DNA of 64,000 bases from Lottia gigantea (taxonomy: Eukaryota > Mollusca > Gastropoda > Lottiidae), in assembly GCF_000327385.1 (NCBI RefSeq), contig NW_008710370.1:882580-946579 (forward strand), in the 5' to 3' direction. The notes below the pieces were generated by a model. The model was not told the DNA's origin, made no database searches, and saw only the letters and a list, made by a program, of their open reading frames with translations. How positions within the stretch are numbered: the first letter of the stretch is position 1; each line of letters opens with the position of its first letter. The translations under genes and the position numbers were made by a program. Shown here piece after piece: positions 48,171-61,100 of this stretch.

Positions 48171-49144
48171 ATGAAAATGATTTTTTGATTATATCATACG
48201 TAAACATCATACCCAAATAACAACATTAACATGATAAATGGATTTCAAACTATCATTTTAATACCATATGTTATTATGAGAAAGACTTTTTGAACCCATA
48301 TAATACAAGAATGCAAAAATGATGAAATTATTTGAACCTATATATTATAATTTTACCCACAAATTAATAAATTAGCTATAGCAATATCACAGTTAAACAT
48401 AAAATCAACAAATATTGTTCAATAAAATATGCTTTTTGCTTCATTGGCTTAAAGCTTGGTAAAGTTTACGCAACGTTTCAGAAACTTGATGCACTGGTCA
48501 ACCAAGGCCAGAGTGTCCAGGAATTGCCACTTTTAGGACTGTTTAAACATGCACAAATATCAAGAATTATAGGCTCATACTATCCCAAAAACAGGTTTTG
48601 ACATGGTCTTATTAACCTGTATTAAACTAAGCCCACTATACTTTGTTTTGTGAGCGTGGAGAATTTAGATATGAAAACGTTATTTCTCCCAATCGTATTA
48701 CCACGGCCACCCGGAAGTACGACAAATGGGGCTATAATAATCTCAATAATGACCTGAAGGAGACTATATCTAACTTTATAACATTGTTGATTGTAAGAAA
48801 CCTAATAAATTCTGATAATCAAGCCCTATTTTACCTCCTTTTTTAAGAAAACTGCAATACAAACACAGTGCCACATTCATCTCAAGCCTTGAGATTTCAT
48901 TGAATAGGAGAGATAAGCTATGATGTCATAGAGGTGGTTTGCGTATCACATGATGCACAACATTAACAGTTATAAGAGTGGTTTGTCCTACCAATTGTCC
49001 TACTCAAGTCATGCATTGGTTCTATTTTTAGCATATCATGGCTAAATTTCTTCTATTTATTAAGCAGTTCAAGACACAATGTAGAATGTAGAGTTGATAA
49101 TTGATATAAATAAAATGACGGTAGGTGATGGTATGAGACAGGGG
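48171..49144. other. 3' flank of VPS54
   Basis: Contains the candidate minus-strand polyadenylation signal at 49056-49061 (AATAAA), about 85 nt past the VPS54 stop. It also holds a dispersed segment at 48650-48725 related to 59035-59130. No other gene is supported. Confidence 0.5.
49056..49061 (-). terminator. candidate VPS54 polyadenylation signal
   Basis: AATAAA on the minus strand within CTTAATAAATAG, roughly 85 nt downstream of the stop codon. This is the nearest canonical hexamer I found. Confidence 0.5.
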
Positions 49145-52100
49145 TCACCTCTTTCTCCATATATCATTAGTATCAACAACAATGTACTCTAAACCTTTTA
49201 ATGTTTTAAAACTTCCTGAATAAAATACTAAATCTGACATCACTAGCCTGTAATTGAAATGAACAAGAAACATTTCAAGTGTTAAATTTTCAGGGAGGGA
49301 GATCAAATTGTATGTCAAAGCATTACTTAAAGATGGAAAACTCATACTGATATCTTAAAAAGACATTTAATCTTTTAATTTTTTAACAGTATTCGGCAAA
49401 CAGATTATAATTTTGAGCACAGAACATTGAAATAATGTCATTTGCTTGGCTACATCTAGCAAATGGTTGTCTTGGGTTCTAATCTTGGTCGGTGTGGGAA
49501 AGTCTGGTGATCTTGATTTTTTCTTTCATGTCTTTTTTTTTTACACAGAACAAAGTGAGAAAAAAAAAATTTCTGAAAAGTTATGGCTTCTGTTTTCATT
49601 CTGGTCAACCAGTTGCAATATGGGATATCAGCATGGACCATGGACCTTCGCATAACTCTTGTAATACTAAGTGCTTATCTTTGAATACTCTAAATTTCAT
49701 ACTTAAACACCTGTGGGCAATTAATTATTCTAATTAGTATATAAGGCATTTGGTAAGACAAATTCATAAAAATGAACAAGTTTCTTACCCATGTTGTGGT
49801 CCTCCATCATTACTGACTCCTAATTTATATAATTGTTGTTCTAATATTCTCTTAAATACTTCATTTATTCTTTTAAATATTAACTACAATACAAATATAA
49901 TTCATTTCCGGTAAGAACTTACTCACCAGTTAAGTGACCAGTTTAGCCTAAAGGTGCGGGCACCTGAGCAGTCTTTGTCAGAGATTTTTGTCGCTGATTA
50001 GAGTAAAATCTTGCATGTGCTGGTGCTTCCAGGACAAGATTATCTCGTTTAGGACATGATTTAAAATATCAAACAAGACAGACCATCATCATCCAATCAG
50101 ATTCATTTTCAATTGCATGCTGTTTATGAGACTATCGATTAGGTGGAAAACAACCAATTTTTTGTGCTCGTGCCAGTCGTTCAAACTCTTGGCAAGACAG
50201 TAGTTGGCGACAACAATCTCTGACCAAGACCGTTCGTGTACCCACACCTTAAGAATACTGCATTTCAAAAGAAAAATAGTTTATTTCTAATAAACAATCA
50301 AAGCTTGTCATTTAGGACTTTTTTCTTGATAACAATGAAGAATTGTTGCATAGCAAAACATAAAGTAGAGCAATATTACAGCACTGTCGCAGCTTGTATC
50401 CTACAATTCATCATTATAATCAACAATACGCCCTACAAGACATGCTGTAAGTGGTTAAAAATTAAATAACCACAACACAACTGCAGAGAAAACTTGTTAG
50501 ATTACAATGGAGACAAAAATGTCAGAAAATAGTTACAAAAATTTTATCAGGTTTTACTCAGATTGGTTGAAATAAAAAATTTTTTAGTTTCATCCAATAT
50601 AACTTTTGGAACAATTTGGAAAGAGGGTATAATTCATATAATAAAATGGACTAACCTTAACCTGAGATACTGGTAATATATCTATTAAAGCTTCATGTAA
50701 CTTAGTATTATTTTTACAGATAGTACGAAAACAATTTGATGGCATGGGTGCTTTAACTTCATACTGAAATATTAAAACATATGCTTTAAAAATGTGTCAA
50801 ATTCCAAAATATGTGATCTTCATTTGGATTCAATTAAAAAATAAATGATTTTTGCTAATGTTTCTCACGCATAAAGACATTTAGTATTCTCTGAGGGATA
50901 TCAATAAGTTGTAAGGGTAAATTTTGTTGATAATATTTTTAGTTCTCAAAGATAAATAGCATACGATCAAAGGCGTCGCTAGCCTTCTGAAAACAGGTGA
51001 AAACAAGCACCAAACGGTTAGGTTCCCTATAATAGAATAGTTTAGTGCATTCTGACACATATTTTGAGGAAAAACATATATAAATCATATTTTGAAATTG
51101 CTTAGAAATAAAACAGAGGTACAAACTGTAATCACCTTAAATAATCTGTTTTCTAATTCTTTCTCCATAATAGAAACAAACTTGTTATTTATTTCTTCTA
51201 TATGATTTTCATAATCCTACAATACATTAAATTCTCATAACATAATATATAGAAATATTAAGACAGAACCTGAAACATGTAGTTATTCTACTGCTCTACT
51301 GATCTAATTCAGTTTGTGACCCTACTTAAGTTTGTCAAGATTGTTTTCCTGTCTTGACTTCAAGATGATATACTAAAGGTTGAAGATTAACATGCCCAGT
51401 ATCATCTATTCATTAGTGCTTAGCATGATAGCTTTTATCTACTGTTAATATTGTTTATTTATCACTAATCTTAGGGAGTTATAGATATATATACTTGTTG
51501 CTCTATATTCTATCTACTTCTAAATGTCATTTAGAGATTATACAAAATAACTGATCCTCAATATTAACTGGGACACATCTGGAGAAAAATTCTCCATTTT
51601 TAGTCATTGTATATAATGCACTCCCCCAGTTTGGCAAGCCCTTTTAGGCTAAAAACTGTGCATTATACATGCAAATATACAGTATTTGTCATAGCAACAC
51701 AATACAGGTGCTCAAATAAATAGGTTACTGACTTTCATATATAGATCAAATTGATAGTGTCCGAGCGAGCGTAACTTATAATTTTATAATAGGAATGCAA
51801 TGTCATAGGGCCTTCTTTCTCAGTTGTGTAAATCACATCTATGATCTTCACTCTTTGATTATGCATACAACTACCAAATTCAATCAAAATCAATTGTAGT
51901 TTCAAGTGAGAGAATGTAAACAGACTAATGCAGTGACATGGGTGGTATATATCCACAAAGAAAACTATGGGCCTAAAAAATAAATGTATCAATAGTTAGT
52001 GTGCCGATAGAATTCTCAAAACAAAATATTTGCTGGACAATTGTAATGGCCAGAAAAAAATGAAAACAGTATTTATGAGACACTAGTAATATGATAGATG

Positions 52101-55100
52101 AAATGAGAATGGGATTTTATTACTTACATTCACAACCTGTTCAAAGTATTTGAGCATATTTTGGTTTTTCTGGGGTAGTTTTTCTTGGAAATGGTTTTTG
52201 ACTTTTGGTATGTAATGCACTATTAATTGAAGACAGCGGGAGGCTAGGGCTGAAATATCAATAGCAAAATAACATAAATATTTAAACCCATTTATGCAAA
52301 CTAAATTTCATTTAAATCGGATGAAAAGTGTTGTCTCTATTGTGTTCACAAACTAATTTTGAAGCTAAATCAAATTCCATTCACTGAAAGATCGTTAACT
52401 TCAAACTTGTCCAAGATCTCATTAATATAAATGATCACACCAAATTTCATTAAAATCAGATAAAAACTGTAGTCTCTATTGTGTTCACAAGCCATTGTGG
52501 ACGGACGGCCGGACAGGGGCGATAACAATATAGAACCACATTATTATGTGTCAACGTTCAAAAAAATAATCTGCCATAGAAAAAACTAAGTAGTCCTAAA
52601 GTCCAACATGTTTCAAGAGCACAAAGGCTCTTAGGGACAGACACACATGAAATGTCAGTTGAAGTTCAGTGATGTCACTTTCCTTAGTAGTTGTTTTCTT
52701 CCAACATTCTTCTCATGGTAGGAATCACATTATAATGTGGGTGTATAAAAATTAAGAAAAAAAAAGTAATTCTGTACCTAAATTTTTAGTGGTAATAGTT
52801 TTTAATCCCACCATTGTTAAAGCTCCAGCACCAATGACTAGTTGACACGTTCTTGAGTTAAAATTCTAAAAAATTAAAAGATATAGCCTAGTTGTTTAAT
52901 CATTAGCTTCCTAGCAGATAGAGCTCAATTTTAGCTGCATGTATCACTTTTCAGAATTAAAATTCTAACTAAGGTGCAATTCAACTAAAATATACTATGG
53001 AAGTACTATGGATAGTCATAACCGCCCATGATAACCTGAAAGGGCCTTTTAAATTCCAAAGTGCAGTTTTGTTTGAATTGCAGTTATATATCTTTTATAA
53101 AAACTCATTTAAATCAAGTAGGTAAGTAAAAGACAATGACATGAAAAATCCAAAATTATGTCGATAAATACAACATGATTTAGTCATTGAACCAAATACA
53201 CACAGTAAACCCATTCCAAACAAATTTCTGAAATACAAAAATATATCAAACTATACCTTTATTAGTTCTATAAGTCTAGTTAAGAGATCAGGAGCAGTGT
53301 TTGGTATGTCATCTAAACATTGACAATATTCTACTATCATCTTGACTAACATTAATACAGTTCTAAAATAAAAAAAATAACACAAATTGCTATGTTAACC
53401 ATCATAACAAACAATTATATTGAAAATACCGATGCGCCATTTTTTTTGACCAATCATACTATAGTCTCAAAAACGGGAATTTTTAAGCAAAGCCAATCAG
53501 TAATAGTGTTCTCAGCTCACCGTCGAAATTAGAGCCTTCAAATCCATGTGTGTCCAGAATTATCCGCGTTTGAATGTTAAAATGACGACTTGTCAAGAAA
53601 AGATACTCTGTGATATATAGAAAAGACATATTTATAGAAATAGTGAGTAAAATTCCTAGTTTGAAGTGATTTTCGCACATTTCTAGTACTTCTGAAGACT
53701 ATTTGCATATATTCAAGACTAAAAACTATCCCCCAAAATGGCCCATCTGTCCCTTAAAAATATAAAATTCAAATGCCAATTAAAATGTTCGCAAGAATCA
53801 GTAGAAATACCCACCCAACAACTGCAAATTTTTCTGAATCAACCAATAAATATTCTTGAGGTTTTCTGTCTGAAATGAAAGGAACAAGCATTTCAATTTT
53901 CATGAATTTCATGTATCTGCCCATGTCTACGTCTGACATGACCTTACTGATTGATATAACCTTTCTACATAATGGTATAGTTAAATAACCTGACTGAGTT
54001 AAATAGCCTACCTGAATCATTTCTATGTTTTGGTATGACTAAACAACCTGATTGATTGATATAACCAACCTGAATCATTTCTACGTTCCGGTATAGTTAA
54101 ACAACCTGATTGATTGATATAACCTGACTGATTGATATAACCTACTTGAATCATTTCTACGTTCTGGTGTAGTTAAACAACCTGATTGATTGATATAACC
54201 TGACTGATTGATATAACCTACCTGAATCATTTCTACGTTCTGGTATAGTTTAACAACCTGACTGATTGATATAACCTACCTGAATCATTTCTACGTTCTG
54301 GTATAGTTAAACAACCTGATTGACTGATATGATCTACTAAATCTTGAAATTCTACTGGTACATCAGCTTGTTTCCATCTTTCATTGTCTAATATTAAACT
54401 ACAAATAAATATACATTCTTCCTTTAAACATTTCAAAAAAGACAAATTTTGTATGAATGTTACTGATAATATAGTCATCTTATTATCTGTTTAGAGGAAA
54501 ACAATTTGGGTAATATATCCCTTTAAAGTGAAAGTACCCAATTAAAAGTTTAAAGGGACAGATGCACCATTTTTTTTACCAAGCGTATCTTAGTCTCAGA
54601 AATAGGAATTTTTTTTAGCTAAGCCTATCAGTAATAGTGTTCACAGCCAGAATTATCCGTGTTTGAAAGTTAAAAAAGACAGGTTGTATTAGAAAAGACA
54701 TTTTTAATGGAATTATGCGACTTCCTTACATTTCTAATACTTCTTACATATACTCAAGACTCAAGTCAACCCACCATAATGTCCCATTAATTTGAAATAA
54801 ACATATAACTTTAGTGATAATGAACACTTAAAGTCCTAGAAGTACAAATATAGCTGTCAGCAGAATTAATAATGGCGGCAAATGACATATTTAAGCCTAG
54901 ACTATCATTTACATCATTCTTTAATTAAACCCTGAGGATTTTTTTTTTTGAACATGGTTTTTCAAATATCACTTTCTCTCATAATGAATTACCCACCTTA
55001 ATTTTGATTTTCTTTCCTCATGGAATTTACAGATAAATCTATTAGACTATAAAGAGAAAGAAGATTACACAATGATTTTAAATGTAAAATACTTTCGTTC

Positions 55101-58100
55101 TTTAATTCAAGCTGAAACCTAAGTAGGCTTTTTTATTTTAGAATGTGCTATGGGTAGCTAAAATTGAGACGGCATAACTGAAAAATAATAACTATTTTCA
55201 AAAGACAATCAAATGATATATATATAATATGCGTACCTGTGTTTGTAAGATAGCTCGTAATGATATACTCTTTCTACCACAAATATTCTCACAATCTGTA
55301 ACAAAGTCTTCTACTAATCTTGATAGTGCTACAAATTCACTTAATGATAGCTTCTCTAAAAACCCATCCTACAATACAATAATATTAACCTTTATCACAA
55401 TATCACTATTTCATTTGGGTGTGTGCTAAAGATAAAACAAGGGTATGTCTCTTTATGCTAATTCTGCGGACTCAAAAACTAGGACAAGAGACAATACTTG
55501 TCTCCATTCATATACGCTTATTTGAAGACATGTAGGGAAAACAAAAAACAGGTCAAAAACTGCACTGTCGTCCTACTTTTCTACACCATGTGGGCTAATG
55601 AAAACAGGCAACGCCATGCAGGGTGCAATGATGGATATTTTGCCAGGACAGCAGCATTAGCCTGCTTTTTTTTCGATTTCCATATATTGAGGGATCTTTA
55701 AGGTACACAGCTGTAGCAATTTTTTCCCATATTAAGCAAATTAATTTACATGTATCTTACCTTTGCTCTTGCTGAAAATACTCTGACACATCTATCATGA
55801 GCATAGTCACAAACAAAACATAACATATCATTTAAATTACCAATAGATTTCATATAATCACTATCACTTAATAGATTCATATCTACATCAGAGTCACTAG
55901 AAACAGAACATAACATATCATTTAAATTACCAATAGATTTCATATAATCACTATCACTTAATAGATTCATATCTACATCAGAGTCACTAGAAAAAGAACA
56001 TAACATATAGATTTCATATATCACTATCACTATCACAAATATTCAAATATTCATTAAAGCCATTTGAAACAGAATACTAGATTTAATACTTTTTTATTGT
56101 TATGTACATTCAAATTTATTTTTTGTTTTAAAGGGATAAGTGTGTCATTTTTGGGAGGTTGATTTTAGTCTTGAATAGTCTTCAGAAGCACTTGAAATTT
56201 TATAAAAACCCATAATTCCTTCAAAAATACTTCAAACTAGGAATTTTACTCACTATATGTATATAAGTATATATTGTATTTATCAAAGAGTATCTTAAAT
56301 TGACGAGTCGTCATTTTAACATTCAAATGCGGATAATTCTGGACACACATGGATTTGAAGGCTCAAATTTCAACGGTGAGCTGTGAACACTATAACTGAT
56401 TGGCTTAGCTAAACAATTCCCGTTTCTGAGACTAAAGTATGATTGGTCAAATTAAATGTTGCATCTGTCCCTTTAACAGAAGGTAAGGGGTAGTCTGCAG
56501 TGTATAAATGATCTCTCCTCATTAATTTTTACGACCTAGTTGTTTAAAGATATCATCAATGCAACATAATTTATTTCTCTCTGTTTTTTATTACTAGGAA
56601 ATTTAATACCTTATTTATGCAAACAAGAATTGGAAATGAAATGAAGTTTTTCATCCCACTTTTCTGCACCATGTGGGCTAATGAAGACAGGAAACAAGAA
56701 TTGGAAAATCAAGGTAAGTTTAAATTCATGATTCACTGATGTTATTTTTGTGCTATATTGAGTTTTTGCTCTGGGATTTATTGATTACGAGAGCAAGTTA
56801 CTAGTTTTGCCAATAGTTTTGAGATCAGGTTTCAACATTGGACTTTAGGCATATGATTTCACTGAACAGTAGTATTACTGGTATCTTGACCTATCATGTG
56901 ATCAAGTCCCAGAATTTCAAGGATAGCAAGACAATTAAGAAGGTTTTGAAACTTACACTGGAACATTTATATGAGTAGGTTCTTGTAAATTAGGTTTATG
57001 TATAGGTGAAATAGTTGGACTGGGAGATTTAGTCCGTCCAGCAGATATACCAATAACATCACTAACTACACCACTAAATGCCTTCAAATTGAAAATAATA
57101 GAATTAAAAAGATTAATATATCATTTCTCCAACTTGAAATTCAAAGCAAATTGCTTAAGATCATTTTTAATAAAATTAAATAATTTTTTTTTTTTTTGTG
57201 ATATTTATTTCGTGACCATTGTAATGTAACAAGTTTTCTACCATAGTCCTGTTCTAATGACATTATTTTTATTAACCAATCAAAGCATGTCATCTAAGAC
57301 CTTTTATAAGTATAAGCAATATGACAGCCTCTTGGGTTTCCCTATCTCCAGTTCATCATTGTTATCAAAAACCAGGTCCTACATGGCACGCTTTGATTGG
57401 TTAAAAGTAATGACACCAGAACTGGAAGCAGAAAAAAACTGGTTAGATTACAATGGACACGAAAGATAAAGGAAAAAAGAAAGAAACAAAATTGTAAATT
57501 TATATTAGAATATCATAAACAGTGAAGTAGGCATATATCAAAATCACTACAATTCAAAAAAAATTTCAATATCTCAAAAAGTCTGATATGTTCAAACTAT
57601 TTCAGTCACTTGTATACTATCAACAATTCTTACTGAAAGTTTGATAAAATTATTCATTAACCGGATTTCAATTAAGGCTTCATTCACACTCTTACCTTAG
57701 CTCTTTCTAATATTACTAATAAATTAGAAAATAAGTCTTTTAATAAATCAGTCCATTGAGGATAGTCTAATAATCTCATTTGGTCTCCCAGTCTGAAAAT
57801 GAAAACAATATTTTTGTTATTATTTCAAAAATTTTAAAAGACAAGGTCAAAGGATTTTTTGACATTCTAAAAATTTTAAATGTAAGAAAAACCAATAAAT
57901 ATCTCTTAAAAACACCTCAGTCTTGAATATCATGAAGAAACTCAAGTCTTGAATATCATGAAAAAACTCAAGTCTTGAATATCATGAAAAAATATCTGTC
58001 TCAAATATTAAGTTACTTGTTAAAATCGTGTAGATAATCTTTTGTGGAAAAAAATTTGTTGATATATCATGGCGATATTTTGGTATTTTTTTTATAATTA

Positions 58101-61100
58101 AACAATATAACTAACAATATAAATTCCTATACCAGTATTTATCATGATACCGGTATATGATCCAGTCCTTATTGATTACAGTAACTTACTCTCTATTACT
58201 ATACCAAATAACTGAAATTTCACATTTGTGGTTAAAGGAATACTACTTCTTAGAAAGCACATAAAATCAAATTCTCAAACTTGATCAGTGGACTTACAGA
58301 AATTGAATAAATCAATAACTATGTAATTTGAGGAAAATGCTAAACTAAAAATATTTTCATATATTGGAACGAGAAGAGATGTAATAAGTACTTTAAGTAA
58401 ACTTACCCTCTTACAATACCATCACTATCTCCATCATCTAATACACATACATGTTCTACTACAGTCTAAAATATATAACCACATTTTTAGTCAAATTCTT
58501 ACCAATTTTAAAACATCAGTCAAAATCAGTAATAATCTGATTCAAATACAAATGTTTCCTTGAGGACATAGAGATTAATTTTCATCAGCTTGAGAATCTT
58601 TACAAACTGGCTAAAAATTCTAAATTAAGTTTAAAATATTTGTTACCATGGCGAGCTCTGCTTATTCTGAATTTGTGGAACTAAGCGAAAGTCTAGAAAA
58701 AACATTTTAAACAGGGTTCAGAATATGTTCTACCTGTACCAAAAAAGTAGGTGTAGACAAAATTCAAAATGGTGGAGCAACACATGTATGAACCCTTCTC
58801 AAACGTTTATACTTCTTTTAATTTCACAATGAGCATTTAATATTTAATAAATTCTGTTTAAAGAGCAATAGAGAAGAGGGAAAGGACAAAAAGAACACCT
58901 ACTTGTTTAACTATAGCTTTAATTGATGTAAAAGTTTCATCTTTAAAAGTGTCAATAAAACTAAAATTATTCTGTTTGAGCATTCCAAATACTATTGATA
59001 CTAGCTTCTCCTGAAATAGAGGTTAGAAAAGCATTATTGCATCATGTCCAAACCACACCCCCATGTGTCATACTTCCTCGAAACTGTGGTAATACAAGTG
59101 AGAAAAATTATGTATTCATATCTAAATATCATCCAATCAAAATTGCCTCTACTGTCTTGGTAGCAAAATTTCAGCCAATCGAAACAAATGATGACGCCTT
59201 GTTTGCAAATGTAAACAAAACGAAAGCAGTGAGCCATTACATATTTTGATTGATATGTTTGGTACAGAATTGAGTAAGATTTTCGTTAAAGAATAGAACC
59301 GAGAGAAAAATCAAACCTTACTTTGGAATATTTATTTGGAAACATTGGGCCATATGCAGTACTCGTACTTTACCTACACTTTGACTAAAGTTAGACTTAA
59401 GTCGAACTTTAGGTATGCACCGGTCGATCTTTACGAAAGTCGAGCTTAAATTGGACTATCAAATGTAAAAAAAGAAAGCCTTACTCCTAACTTTGGTAAG
59501 TTTCACTTAGGCCAAAGTTAAACTTTAGTCAAGGTAAGAGTGCTGCATATGGCCCATTGTGTTCTTATCTCTACAAACAGCGGCAAAACTTTTTTTGTGT
59601 TTTGTTTACATGAACATGAACAAATACTTCAAACTAGGATTCTTACTCACTATTTCTATTATGTCTTTTCTATATATCACTGAGTATTTTAAAATGACAA
59701 GTCGTCATTTTAACATTCAAATGTAGATAATTCTGGACACACATAAGTTTGAAGCATTGAAAATGGTGGCAGTGATGCTAATAACAATATCACAGTATGA
59801 TGATATTTCACTTTCAATGCTTATATCTATAACTCACTTTTCATTGACACAAAATGAAATATCAGTTTACATGCAGTTGAAATCTCAATCAAAGAATGTC
59901 ATCAGGTGTGTCTTACCTCTTCAGCTAAACGTTGTAAATCAGTAACAGGTCTGTTGAGTTCCTCTGATATATATTTACAGAAATCAGCCTGTAACATTTT
60001 ATCTATTAACTTTTCCAACTCGCTTAACTGAGAACCCAGGTGTCTAAATAGAAAACATAATATGTGTTTGATTTCTTAGGCTTCTTTTGAACATATTGAT
60101 GATTTAATAATTCGTCTCCTCAACTATTGTTTACAGACTTTCTGTCAAGAGCTTTGATTGGCTAGACTGGCTTGCGCACAATACTATTAAATGGCTACAT
60201 TCTGTGAAACAAGAACAGAAGCTTTTATAGTCTAGGTATAAGTACGAAGTTCGTAATAGCTTGACATTGTCAAAATAATGGCTTATTACCTACCTAAAAC
60301 TGTGTATACCAGCTAAATGTTGATTTAAGATATCTTGTGTAGTTGATATAAGATCTAAGGCACCCACAAATTCATTAGTACCTAATAATGTTTGTATTAT
60401 CTGTTGTGTTTGATGTATAGCTGACATACTTTTTAACTGAAATAAGTAAATAAATAAACTTGAGTGCATGTCTATTGTCAGAATTTAATCTAACAACAGA
60501 GTTGTGTACAATTGAGTACAAGAATTTGTTACCAATAATACCAAAGACATCATAAGATCACTTCCTTGAGTGGCATTTAGTAATTGATGATGTTAACATG
60601 AACACAATTATATGGATAACAATTACTTTAATAAATAACTTGCGACATTTCGACGATGATTCNNNNNNNNNNNNNNNNNNNNNNNNNNNNNNNNNNNNNN
60701 NNNNNNNNNNNNGATTATCGAATTTTAACACATAACTTACTCACATTAAACTATAATAATAGATTCTATGACACAAAAATAACCAATAGAATTAAACATT
60801 TTGGCATTTACAGGGTTTCTCAATTAAAATATTTTTTGATTATTAATCAAATATTGAGCGATAATTTGCCATCAATAATCAATCTCAATTTGGTGATCGA
60901 TACCCAACCCTAGTAGAGAATAATACTAATAACCTAGACCATAGTCACTGATACAATTTCATTTGATTGTAGATAACAAATATGCTTCTGTAAAGTGATA
61001 CATATAGCTAAATTGATGTATAAGCTGGTAAAGACTATAGACATTGAACATTAATATTTCAACAACCTTGAAAGATAAGACTTGCTGACTAAATCCTTTA

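Noticed and set aside
54233-54478. 81-codon minus-strand frame taken as a full VPS54 exon
   Set aside because: Only 54280-54398 is supported by phase and homology. The left part runs into the minisatellite and a stop codon, and the right part is intron.
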